A DNA stretch of 5,230 bases from Rhodospirillales bacterium (lineage in GTDB: Bacteria; Pseudomonadota; Alphaproteobacteria; Rhodospirillales; Casp-alpha2): NCBI GenBank assembly GCA_030727885.1, contig JANRAT010000180.1:1-5230 (forward strand), written 5' to 3'. The notes below the pieces were generated by a model, which saw only the letters and a list, made by a program, of their open reading frames with translations, was not told the origin of the DNA and did no database searches. Below are positions 1 to 5,230 of the stretch, piece by piece. The translations under genes were made by a program, and so were the position numbers. How positions within the stretch are numbered: the first letter of the stretch is position 1; every line of letters begins with the position of its first letter.

Positions 1-596
1 ATATAGACAGCGCCGTTGCCGAACGCGGTCAGCGCTTCATTGCGGGCGAAATCAAAGGCGTCATGCAGCTCGGCCTCGGATCTGGCGACTTTCATGCCGC
101 GTCCACCGCCACCTGCTGCGGCCTTTATCAGAATCGGGTAGCCGATCTTGTTGGCCCACTTCTTGGCGTCCTCGAAATCGGTGATTTCACCGTCGGAGCC
201 CGGAACGCAGGGAATACCGGCGTCTCTGGCGGCCTGCTTGGCGGTGATCTTGTCGCCCATCAGGCGGATGTGCGCAGGCGAGGGGCCGATAAAGGTAATG
301 CCATGTTCTTCGACCATGGCGGCAAAGTCGGCATTCTCGGAAAGAAAGCCATAGCCCGGATGGATCGCATCGGCGCCGGTGATGGAGGCGGCCGAAAGGA
401 TCGCCGAGGTGCTCAGATAGCTGTCACGGGCTGCTGGTGGACCGATGCAGACGCTTTCATCGGCAAGCCGGACGTGCATGGCATTGGCATCCGCCGTCGA
501 ATGCACGGCAACGGACTGAATACCCATCTCGCGGCAGGCACGCATGATACGCAGCGCAATCTCGCCGCGGTTGGCAATGAGGACCTTTTCGATCAT
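1..596 (-). CDS. accC: Biotin carboxylase subunit of acetyl-CoA carboxylase, N-terminal part (cut by window edge)
   Basis: AccC uses ATP and bicarbonate to carboxylate the biotin on BCCP, the first half-reaction of acetyl-CoA carboxylase at the entry to fatty acid synthesis; it acts in the cytoplasm. The first 198 residues are present; the rest of the usual roughly 450 lies beyond the left edge. Seen: the classic start [17 protein letters not shown], the [10 protein letters not shown] block at 79-88, the ATP-grasp lysines K116 (MGDK) and K158 (ILIKA), and the glycine-rich ATP loop GGGGRGM at 162-168. The ATG at 594-596 is chosen because translation from it gives the family N-terminus exactly; a weak GGAA ribosome site lies 7 nt upstream (604-607 on the plus strand). 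The accB stop is 13 nt upstream, so the two are almost surely cotranscribed. No frame breaks are seen. A pyruvate or propionyl-CoA carboxylase alpha chain shares this domain, but the adjacent free-standing BCCP gene points to AccC. Confidence 0.96.
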   Translation of the reverse strand, partial: MIEKVLIANRGEIALRIMRACREMGIQSVAVHSTADANAMHVRLADESVCIGPPAARDSYLSTSAILSAASITGADAIHPGYGFLSENADFAAMVEEHGITFIGPSPAHIRLMGDKITAKQAARDAGIPCVPGSDGEITDFEDAKKWANKIGYPILIKAAAGGGGRGMKVARSEAELHDAFDFARNEALTAFGNGAVY

Positions 597-609
597 CAAA
601 CGGTTCCGA

Positions 610-1065
610 TCATTCGATGATGACCAGCGGTTCGCCGAATTCGACCGGCGTGCCATCCTTGACGAGGATTTTCTTGATCGTACCGGAACGCGGCGCAGAA
701 ATCGGGTTGAAGACCTTCATGGCCTCGATCAGCAGCAGGGTATCGGCTTCCTTGACGCTGTCACCTTCGTTGAAAAAGACATCGCTTTTGGGATCGGGCG
801 ACAGATAGCAGACACCGACCATCGGCGACGTGACGGCACCTGGATGACTGGCGGCGTCTTCGATGACCGGGGCAGCCGGTACGACCGCCACAGGGGCGCT
901 CTGCATGCTGTGCGCGGCATACGATACACCGCCCTTGGCGACGCGAATCTTGCTGTCGCCTTCCTGCACTTCGATCTCGCCGAGACCGGTTTCATCAAGT
1001 AACCCGGCAAGTTGTCTGATCAGGTCTTCATCGACCCGCAAGCCGGATTTCGGTTCTTTCGCCAT
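610..1065 (-). CDS. accB: Biotin carboxyl carrier protein of acetyl-CoA carboxylase (BCCP)
   Basis: This 151-residue protein carries the covalently bound biotin that shuttles CO2 from AccC to the carboxyltransferase AccAD. The N-terminal part (about 1-45) is the AccC-binding and dimerisation segment. A short Ala/Pro/Val-rich linker follows (about 55-75), then the biotinyl domain (about 78-151). In that domain [13 protein letters not shown] (80-92) includes the thumb insertion found only in AccB-type carriers, and EAMKV (114-118) holds the biotinyl lysine K117; the residue after it is Val rather than the Met of the textbook AMKM motif. The end, [11 protein letters not shown], is a normal BCCP C-terminus. 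The ATG lies 2 nt after the aroQ stop, and its likely ribosome site (AAGGGA) sits inside the last aroQ codons, so translation of the two may be coupled. Length is close to the E. coli protein (156). Confidence 0.97.
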   Translation of the reverse strand: MAKEPKSGLRVDEDLIRQLAGLLDETGLGEIEVQEGDSKIRVAKGGVSYAAHSMQSAPVAVVPAAPVIEDAASHPGAVTSPMVGVCYLSPDPKSDVFFNEGDSVKEADTLLLIEAMKVFNPISAPRSGTIKKILVKDGTPVEFGEPLVIIE

Positions 1066-1067
1066 TC

Positions 1068-1514
1068 TTATTTTCCCTTAACCAGCCGTTCTGCAACGGC
1101 TTCCAAAGCCAATTCATACCCGAGGGAGCCCAGGCCGCAAATCATTCCGTCCGCAGCACGGGCGATATAGGATTTGTGGCGGAATGATTCCCGCTGATGA
1201 ATATTCGAAAGATGTACCTCAATAATCGGCATATCACAGGCATTCAGGGCATCCAGAAGTGCCACTGATGTATGCGTATAGGCTGCTGCATTGATGATGA
1301 TGCCCTGCGCTGACTGGCGGGCATCCTGAATCCAGCCGACCAGCTCGCCTTCGATATTGGATTGGCGAAAGTCGACGGAAAGGCCCAGATTCCGGGCACG
1401 CCGCTGACACCGCGCTTCAATATCGGCGAGGGTTTCGGTGCCGTAAATCTCCGGCTCCCGGGTGCCCAGCATGTTCAGGTTGGGCCCGTTTAATATCAGT
1501 ACTGTACTCGGCAT
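1068..1514 (-). CDS. aroQ: Type II 3-dehydroquinate dehydratase
   Basis: AroQ removes water from 3-dehydroquinate to give 3-dehydroshikimate, the third step of the shikimate pathway to aromatic amino acids. The family works as a dodecamer in the cytoplasm. The 148-residue length is typical. The signature [18 protein letters not shown] (8-25) contains the lid arginine R19 and catalytic tyrosine Y24. [10 protein letters not shown] (74-83) holds N75 and H81; [11 protein letters not shown] (99-109) holds E99 and H101; R112 follows in FRHKSY. These positions coincide with those known for the Mycobacterium tuberculosis enzyme, so all key residues are present. It is the first gene of the leftward aroQ-accB-accC group, an order common in alphaproteobacteria. 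An AGGGA ribosome site lies about 11 nt before the ATG. A promoter should be in 1515-1683; a TATAAA box on the minus strand (1564-1569) is a possible -10, but no convincing -35 accompanies it. Confidence 0.97.
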   Translation of the reverse strand: MPSTVLILNGPNLNMLGTREPEIYGTETLADIEARCQRRARNLGLSVDFRQSNIEGELVGWIQDARQSAQGIIINAAAYTHTSVALLDALNACDMPIIEVHLSNIHQRESFRHKSYIARAADGMICGLGSLGYELALEAVAERLVKGK

Positions 1515-1683
1515 CTAAATTCTTGTCCCTAACAGGCCTTGAAAGGCTGGAAGATTCGGTCTTTTTATATCATGCCGGGTAGCTTAGGAAACAGGACGAA
1601 TTCCCGAAGCCCCCAAAGCCCCCTCAAGTTGAAATTGCCGGGGCCACTACCCATACTCATACAGAGAGCGTTAGGACAAGTTT
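1515..1683. other. Divergent intergenic region between aroQ and thiSG
   Basis: These 169 bp must hold the promoters of both the leftward aroQ-acc group and the rightward thiSG gene. A plausible plus-strand promoter is listed separately. For the minus strand only a TATAAA box (1564-1569) stands out. A C-rich stretch (about 1603-1624) has no evident function. I looked for the conserved parts of a TPP riboswitch and did not find them. No small ORF with a credible start and ribosome site is seen. Confidence 0.7.
1629..1657 (+). promoter_or_regulatory. Candidate sigma70-type promoter of thiSG
   Basis: TTGAAA at 1629-1634 (5 of 6 matches to the -35 consensus) is followed after exactly 17 bp by CATACT at 1652-1657 (4 of 6 matches to the -10 consensus). 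Transcription would start near 1664, giving a leader of only about 20 nt that carries the AGGA ribosome site (1673-1676), 7 nt before the ATG. This is a prediction by eye; alphaproteobacterial promoters are often looser than the consensus, so other starts are possible. Confidence 0.4.
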
Positions 1684-2676
1684 ATGAAAATTACGATTAA
1701 CGGCGAAACACGCGAAATTGGCGCATCGACCAGCGTTGAGGGCCTGTTGCGTGACATTGGTCTTGATCCCGCCAAAGTCGCCGTGGAACGTAATCTGGAG
1801 ATCGTCCCGAAGTCGAGCTATCTGCAGACCCACCTGAATGACGGCGACAAGCTTGAGGTTGTCCATTTCATCGGTGGCGGCGCGCCGGACGGCAGCAAGG
1901 CCGAGCTTGATGACCCGCTGGTCATTGCCGGGCGGACCTTCAATTCACGGCTGATCATCGGTACCGGTAAATATGCCGACTATGAAATCAACCGGCAGGC
2001 CTGTGTCGCAGCCGAAATCGACATGATCACCGTGGCCGTGCGCCGGGTGAACATTCTCGACAAGGATCAGCCGATGCTGGTCGACTTCATTGATCCGAAG
2101 AAATATACCTACCTGCCGAACACGGCCGGTTGTTTCACCGCCGATGACGCCATTCGCACACTGCGCCTGGCCCGTGAAGCCGGCGGCTGGGATCTGGTCA
2201 AGCTGGAGATTCTCGGCGAAGCCAAGACACTCTATCCGATGATGCCGGAAACCATCGAAGCGACCGCCAAGCTGACGGCAGACGGCTTCAAGGTTATGGC
2301 TTACTGCTCCGACGATCCGATTCTCTGCAAGCGGGTCGAGGAAGCCGGCGCCGTCGCCATCATGCCGCTGGGGGCGCCGATCGGCTCTGGCCTTGGAATT
2401 CAAAACCCGGTGATGATCCGCCTGATCGTTGAACAGACGAATGTTCCGGTAATCGTTGACGCCGGTGTCGGCACCGCCTCGGATGCGGCGATTGCCATGG
2501 AACTCGGCTGTGACGGTGTGCTGATGAATACCGCGATTGCCGAAGCCACCGACCCGATCGGCATGGCCAAGGCGATGATGCATGCGGTCAAGGCCGGCAG
2601 GCTTTCCTACCTGTCTGGTCGGATGCCGAAAAAGATGTACGCGGACCGCTCGTCACCGCTGGCCGGTCTCATCTAG
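1684..2676 (+). CDS. thiSG: Fused sulfur carrier ThiS / thiazole synthase ThiG
   Basis: One 330-residue chain joins two thiamine-pathway proteins normally made separately. Residues 1-66 are a ThiS-like ubiquitin fold ([12 protein letters not shown] start, [15 protein letters not shown] end), including the diglycine tail that carries sulfur as a thiocarboxylate. A short linker (about 67-77) leads into ThiG, residues 78-330, which condenses deoxyxylulose 5-phosphate, dehydroglycine and ThiS sulfur into the thiazole phosphate. ThiG marks seen: RLIIGTGKY (89-97), PNTAGC (145-150), LVKLEILG (171-178) with the Schiff-base lysine K173 and E175, [15 protein letters not shown] (228-242), and [11 protein letters not shown] (259-269) for phosphate binding. 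The reading frame is intact through the junction and no start or ribosome site separates the halves. Such fusions are known from genome annotation (bifunctional sulfur carrier/thiazole synthase). ThiF, ThiO/ThiH and ThiE are not in the window. AGGA lies 7 nt before the ATG. Confidence 0.95.
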   Translation: MKITINGETREIGASTSVEGLLRDIGLDPAKVAVERNLEIVPKSSYLQTHLNDGDKLEVVHFIGGGAPDGSKAELDDPLVIAGRTFNSRLIIGTGKYADYEINRQACVAAEIDMITVAVRRVNILDKDQPMLVDFIDPKKYTYLPNTAGCFTADDAIRTLRLAREAGGWDLVKLEILGEAKTLYPMMPETIEATAKLTADGFKVMAYCSDDPILCKRVEEAGAVAIMPLGAPIGSGLGIQNPVMIRLIVEQTNVPVIVDAGVGTASDAAIAMELGCDGVLMNTAIAEATDPIGMAKAMMHAVKAGRLSYLSGRMPKKMYADRSSPLAGLI

Positions 2677-2732
2677 CCTCATCCACGCGCCAGAACACAG
2701 GCATTATCGCCGGATTTGAAATTATGTGGTAA

Positions 2733-2756
2733 ATTCTGGACAGATCGGTACAAAAT
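2733..2756. promoter_or_regulatory. Imperfect palindrome, candidate operator of the TetR regulator
   Basis: The 24 bp are symmetric about the middle of GATC (2743-2746), with 9 of 12 base pairs matching; the left half reads ATTcTGgACaGA, lower case marking mismatched positions. The mismatches fall at every third position, and the inner 16 bp (2737-2752) read TGnACnGATCnGTnCA. Size, symmetry and position (37 bp before the proposed TetR start) are what one expects of an autoregulatory TetR-family operator. It overlaps the weak -10-like boxes TACAAA (2749-2754) and CAAAAT (2751-2756), so binding could block transcription. That TetR binds here is inferred, not shown. Confidence 0.45.
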
Positions 2757-2779
2757 GCCTCTGCACAGGCATGCTGCAT

Positions 2780-2783
2780 GGAG
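2780..2783 (+). promoter_or_regulatory. Ribosome binding site that favours the TetR start at 2793
   Basis: GGAG is placed 9 nt before the ATG at 2793, a normal distance. The earlier in-frame ATG at 2778 overlaps this site and has only AGG (2767-2769) upstream. The site therefore supports the shorter protein, which begins MGRAKAFD as TetR relatives usually do. Confidence 0.5.
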
Positions 2784-2792
2784 ATGTGTCAG

Positions 2793-3374
2793 ATGGGACG
2801 AGCCAAGGCCTTTGACGTCGACGACGCCTTGAACGACGCCATGGATGTGTTCTGGAGCAACGGATACAAGGCCACGTCGCTGGGTGACCTGACCGGTGCG
2901 ATGCAGATCTCGAAGTCGAGCCTTTACGAGACGTTCGGCTCCAAGCACGACCTGTTTCTGTCGACCATTGATTATTACATCCGCACGGTAACGTCACAGA
3001 TTTCCGGCGCCGTGCATATCAATGCACCGGCGATGAAAATTATTCGCGCACTGTTTACCCGGGCTGTACAGCGGATGACCGAACCGAACAGCCGACGCGG
3101 TTGCTTTTTGAATAACTGCGCCGTCGAGGTTTCGATACGCGACAGCGAAGCCGCCGAGCGTGTCGCCCACGGGCTAGAAATCATGGAAGAAGCTTTTTAT
3201 TCACTGGTCATTCGCGGCCAGCGGGATGGCACCATAACGGCGACCCTGAATGCCCGCACAATGGCGCGTTTTCTGGTTTCCAGCCTGAACGGCATCCTCG
3301 TGATGGGCAAAGCACAGACCGATACGGAAAAGCTTTACGACGTCGTCGACATCACCCTGGAAGCGCTGACCTGA
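2793..3374 (+). CDS. TetR/AcrR-family transcriptional regulator
   Basis: A 193-residue one-domain-plus-sensor repressor type. The N-terminal DNA-binding part (about 8-55) starts MGRAKAFDVDDAL; the helix-turn-helix covers SLGDLTGAMQISKSSLYETF (29-48), followed by the typical GSKHDLF. The C-terminal ligand and dimer domain contains RRGCFLNNCAVE (101-112), the GC-N-E pattern of one large TetR subgroup (I recall it as the TetR_C_11 type). The effector cannot be deduced. The in-frame ATG at 2778 would add five residues (MEMCQ), but the GGAG site and the usual MGR start argue for 2793. A palindrome just upstream suggests that it represses itself. It lies 105 bp upstream of the secreted EF-hand hydrolase gene on the same strand, which makes that gene a possible target, but the palindrome before that gene is of a different sequence. 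No terminator was recognised after it. Confidence 0.92.
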   Translation: MGRAKAFDVDDALNDAMDVFWSNGYKATSLGDLTGAMQISKSSLYETFGSKHDLFLSTIDYYIRTVTSQISGAVHINAPAMKIIRALFTRAVQRMTEPNSRRGCFLNNCAVEVSIRDSEAAERVAHGLEIMEEAFYSLVIRGQRDGTITATLNARTMARFLVSSLNGILVMGKAQTDTEKLYDVVDITLEALT

Positions 3375-3438
3375 GTGACGTCGTCTACGGGATGAACATC
3401 AGACCGTAATCTATGATTATGCAGCAAGCTGTTTTAGC

Positions 3439-3462
3439 ATTAACCTGATTAATCCGGTTCAT
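3439..3462. promoter_or_regulatory. Near-perfect palindrome upstream of the EF-hand hydrolase gene
   Basis: The 24 bp pair at 10 of 12 positions around the centre of GATTAATC (3447-3454); the core 18 bp (3442-3459) read AACCtGATTAATCcGGTT with one mismatched pair. It ends 1 bp before the ribosome site. It could be an operator for an unknown regulator, or in mRNA a hairpin with a UUAA loop next to the ribosome site. ATTAAT (3448-3453) within it resembles a -10 box, but no good -35 was found. There is no T-run, so it is not a simple terminator. Its sequence differs from the palindrome before the TetR gene. Confidence 0.4.
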
Positions 3463-3463
3463 T

Positions 3464-3470
3464 AAAGAGG
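3464..3470 (+). promoter_or_regulatory. Ribosome binding site for the GTG start at 3480
   Basis: AAAGAGG is a fair Shine-Dalgarno match 9 nt before the GTG. An in-frame stop (TAA, 3462-3464) lies just upstream, so translation cannot begin earlier. The GTG places a proper signal peptide at the N-terminus, which together fixes the start. Confidence 0.65.
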
Positions 3471-3479
3471 CGCCCGACA

Positions 3480-4640
3480 GTGCGGAAATTATTCACTTAT
3501 TTATCTATAGTGATCCTGTGCATTACGTGTCTGGCGCTCACGGGTAAAGATGCCGAAGCCAAAGATGCGGATCAGATTCTCAAGGCCATTGACAGCAATG
3601 GCGATGGGCAGATCGACAAGGACGAATGGAAACAGAACCCGAAAGGGTTCCGGAAAATCGATGACAATAATGATGGTTTTCTGTCCCGAGATGAATTGAT
3701 CAGAAAGTTTGGCGGTGGATCGAATGACGATCAAAAGCCTACAGCCCCCAACCATTCAGCCAATACAACCAGCGTGCCTGTCGACGGTGTCTGGAATGGC
3801 CCGATCATTGACGTCCATAGTCAAATTGACGAAGAAACGGACCTCAATTCAATTGTGCCGATGCTTGATCGGGCCGGTGTTTCCAAGGTCATGCTTTCAA
3901 CGCGCTTCAAGCAACCGTCATCCGATGTCCTTGAATTGGCAGCCCGCCACCCAGAACGCATCATACCGGCGGCAAAATCGAAAACCAAAGCCTTCACCAA
4001 GGGGCAGGGCGATTACGCCGGTAAGTTTAAAGAGGAAATTGAACTTTATGACTACCGCGCTATCGCCGAAGTCATCATGTGGCATGCTGCAAAGAAAGGT
4101 GTAGGCGCCGGCCAATCCACCATGGAACCGGGTGATGCCCGCGTTGCCATGATGATTGAGGCATCCAGGCAAAAGAACATACCCTTCATCGCCCATATCG
4201 AGTTCGGTGCCATGGGATCAGGCAAGTCGTCTTATCTGGAAAAAATGGACGCTTTCATTGCCGCAAATCGTGACGTGCCGATCGGGTTGATTCACATGGG
4301 TCAGTTGGACGCAGATGACGCAGCGCAGCTACTTCCAAGGCATTCGAACCTGTTTTTCATCACGTCCCATTGCAATCCTATTGCCTATAACGACAACAAA
4401 CAGCCATGGACGCGGATGTTGATCGATAGCGGGTTTGCCACTGAATGGCGGGAATTGATCCTCGCATACCCTGAGCGTTTCGTACTCGCGTTCGACAATG
4501 TTTTTCACTTCCATTGGGAAGGGATGTTCCTGCCTCAGGTTGACGTTTGGAGAAAAGCCTTGGCAACAATACCGGATGAGGTCGCTCACGCCATTGCCCA
4601 CGGCAATGCCGAACGGCTTTGGTCGTTACCGCCAAGCTGA
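3480..4640 (+). CDS. Secreted protein with two EF-hands and an amidohydrolase-type TIM barrel (altered metal site)
   Basis: 386 residues in three parts. Residues 1-27 are a signal peptide: charged MRK, a hydrophobic stretch, and an A-E-A cleavage site before K28; the cysteines at 14 and 17 do not form a lipobox. Two complete 12-residue EF-hand loops follow, DSNGDGQIDKDE (38-49) and DDNNDGFLSRDE (61-72), with acidic or polar residues at the calcium positions. After a polar linker (about 78-105) comes an amidohydrolase_2-like barrel (about 108-386): IIDVHSQ at strand 1 (H113, but Q115 where HxH has its second His), E197 in IAEVIMWHA, H239 in IAHIEFG, H272 in LIHMGQ, D339 in VLAFDN, and the family ending HGNAERLW (374-381). 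The substrate is unknown; location in the periplasm or outside is inferred. G+C is lower than in thiSG (30 and 29 of 60 in two rows against 34 and 41). The altered motif may mean a changed metal centre or lost catalysis. Confidence 0.85.
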   Translation: MRKLFTYLSIVILCITCLALTGKDAEAKDADQILKAIDSNGDGQIDKDEWKQNPKGFRKIDDNNDGFLSRDELIRKFGGGSNDDQKPTAPNHSANTTSVPVDGVWNGPIIDVHSQIDEETDLNSIVPMLDRAGVSKVMLSTRFKQPSSDVLELAARHPERIIPAAKSKTKAFTKGQGDYAGKFKEEIELYDYRAIAEVIMWHAAKKGVGAGQSTMEPGDARVAMMIEASRQKNIPFIAHIEFGAMGSGKSSYLEKMDAFIAANRDVPIGLIHMGQLDADDAAQLLPRHSNLFFITSHCNPIAYNDNKQPWTRMLIDSGFATEWRELILAYPERFVLAFDNVFHFHWEGMFLPQVDVWRKALATIPDEVAHAIAHGNAERLWSLPPS

Positions 4641-4651
4641 CACGGTTATGA

Positions 4652-5230
4652 TTAAGCGAGAATTTCTCGGAGCGCCGTGAGGGTCAGTTCAATGTCGGCA
4701 CTGCTGACGTCAAGGTGCGTCACGGCACGCATGCGGGCATCGGTTTGTGCGCCGATACGAATGCCGCGCTCCAGCAGCTTTGCAGCCGTTTCCTTGGCAC
4801 CGACTTTGGTGCCGCTGACATCGAAGAATACCAGATTGGTTTCACAGACATCATTCTGAACTTTGACGCCCTTGATGTCGCGCAGTCCGGCATGCAGCAG
4901 GCGGGCGTTTTCATGATCGTCGCGCAACCGTTCGACGTGATGATCAAGCGCATACAGGCACGCCGACGTCACCATGCCGGACTGACGCAAGGCGCCGCCG
5001 AACTGATGTTTGATGCGGAAGGCTTCGTCGATGAAATCAGCCGGGCCGGCCAGTACGCCACCGATCGGACATCCAAGCCCCTTTGAGAAATCCATCCAGA
5101 CGCTGTCGACGGCGGCGGTGAATTCGCTCGGTTTGTGATTGCTCTCTACGACGGCATTCATCAGACGCGCACCATCCATATGGGCATAGATATTCATTTC
5201 GTGCGCGGTTTTGGCGACATCCTCGATGCT
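4652..5230 (-). CDS. ltaE: Threonine aldolase (PLP enzyme), C-terminal part (cut by window edge)
   Basis: The C-terminal 192 residues of a fold-type I PLP enzyme that splits L-threonine or L-allo-threonine into glycine and acetaldehyde. The N-terminal part, roughly 150 residues, lies beyond the right edge. Seen: MDGARLMNA with the aspartate (residue 19 of the fragment) that holds the PLP ring nitrogen, and DFSKGLGCPIGGVLAG with the PLP-binding lysine at fragment residue 50 (codon 5081-5083). FGGALRQSGMVTSACLYALDHHVERL is the usual family block, and a C-terminal domain ends TLTALREILA. The frame stays open to the edge, so the methionine at 5195-5197 is internal, not a start. Stereospecificity cannot be judged from this part. 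It converges with the EF-hand gene, 11 bp between stop codons, with no clear terminator between them. Confidence 0.93.
   Translation of the reverse strand, partial: SIEDVAKTAHEMNIYAHMDGARLMNAVVESNHKPSEFTAAVDSVWMDFSKGLGCPIGGVLAGPADFIDEAFRIKHQFGGALRQSGMVTSACLYALDHHVERLRDDHENARLLHAGLRDIKGVKVQNDVCETNLVFFDVSGTKVGAKETAAKLLERGIRIGAQTDARMRAVTHLDVSSADIELTLTALREILA

Noticed and set aside
63..620. Plus-strand open frame of 185 codons at the left edge
   Set aside because: It lies opposite accC, whose minus-strand translation matches biotin carboxylase motif by motif. The plus-strand product is low-complexity Gly/Asp/Arg text with no recognisable family.
1535..1548. Short inverted repeat GCCT-TGAA-AGGC upstream of aroQ
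   Set aside because: Only about four to five pairs, with no tract of T directly after the stem. It is too weak to call a terminator or an operator.
1945..2583. Minus-strand open frame of 212 codons opposite thiSG
   Set aside because: The plus strand encodes intact ThiG with all its motifs. The opposite frame is His/Asn/Arg-rich, has no known domain, and is a usual shadow of a G+C-rich gene.
2733..3462. The same operator before both the TetR gene and the hydrolase gene
   Set aside because: The two palindromes were aligned by their centres: core GATC with TGnAC arms against GATTAATC with AACC arms. They do not share a half-site, so regulation of the hydrolase by this TetR is not supported by sequence.
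3519..3530. Possible lipoprotein cysteine in the signal peptide (C14 or C17 of the EF-hand hydrolase)
   Set aside because: Neither VIL-C nor CIT-C fits a lipobox, while A-E-A at 25-27 is a good signal peptidase I site.
4657..4669. Hairpin-forming CGAGAA-T-TTCTCG between the convergent genes
   Set aside because: It lies inside the last codons of the aldolase, the stem is short once a real loop is allowed, and no T-run follows on either strand, so it is not called a terminator.

Overview
The window looks like a piece of an alphaproteobacterial chromosome. The reasons are the aroQ-accB-accC gene order, the BCCP 'thumb' sequence of the alphaproteobacterial type ([10 protein letters not shown]), and a fused ThiS-ThiG protein, an arrangement I recall from Rhodospirillales-like alphaproteobacteria. 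The genus cannot be told from the sequence. Most genes are ordinary housekeeping genes of moderately high G+C. The gene in the middle right (3480-4640) is visibly poorer in G+C.

Layout. On the minus strand, reading leftward from about 1514, lie aroQ (type II 3-dehydroquinate dehydratase), accB (biotin carboxyl carrier protein) and accC (biotin carboxylase, running off the left edge). They are almost contiguous (2 nt and 13 nt gaps), so they probably form one transcript. A 169-bp divergent spacer (1515-1683) separates them from a plus-strand gene (1684-2676) that fuses the sulfur carrier ThiS to the thiazole synthase ThiG. A good sigma70-type promoter can be proposed just upstream of it, and no TPP riboswitch is visible. 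A plus-strand TetR-family regulator (2793-3374) follows, preceded by a 24-bp imperfect palindrome that makes a good candidate operator. After it, preceded by a second, unrelated palindrome and starting with GTG, is a secreted protein (3480-4640) with a signal peptide, two EF-hand calcium loops and an amidohydrolase-type TIM barrel whose first metal motif reads HxQ instead of HxH. The right edge holds the C-terminal part of a threonine aldolase on the minus strand, converging on the EF-hand gene with 11 bp between the stops.

How the genes work together. AccB and AccC are two parts of acetyl-CoA carboxylase, and AroQ serves the shikimate pathway. ThiSG makes the thiazole half of thiamine and needs partners (ThiF, ThiO or ThiH, an IscS-like desulfurase, ThiE) that are not in the window. 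The TetR gene and the EF-hand hydrolase could be a small accessory unit between thiSG and the aldolase. No sequence evidence links the regulator to the hydrolase beyond their being adjacent and co-oriented.

Most worth a second look are the ThiS-ThiG fusion, in which the glycine tail that must carry sulfur is buried inside the chain, and the secreted EF-hand/amidohydrolase protein with its altered metal site. No CRISPR array, insertion sequence, tRNA or rRNA was seen.
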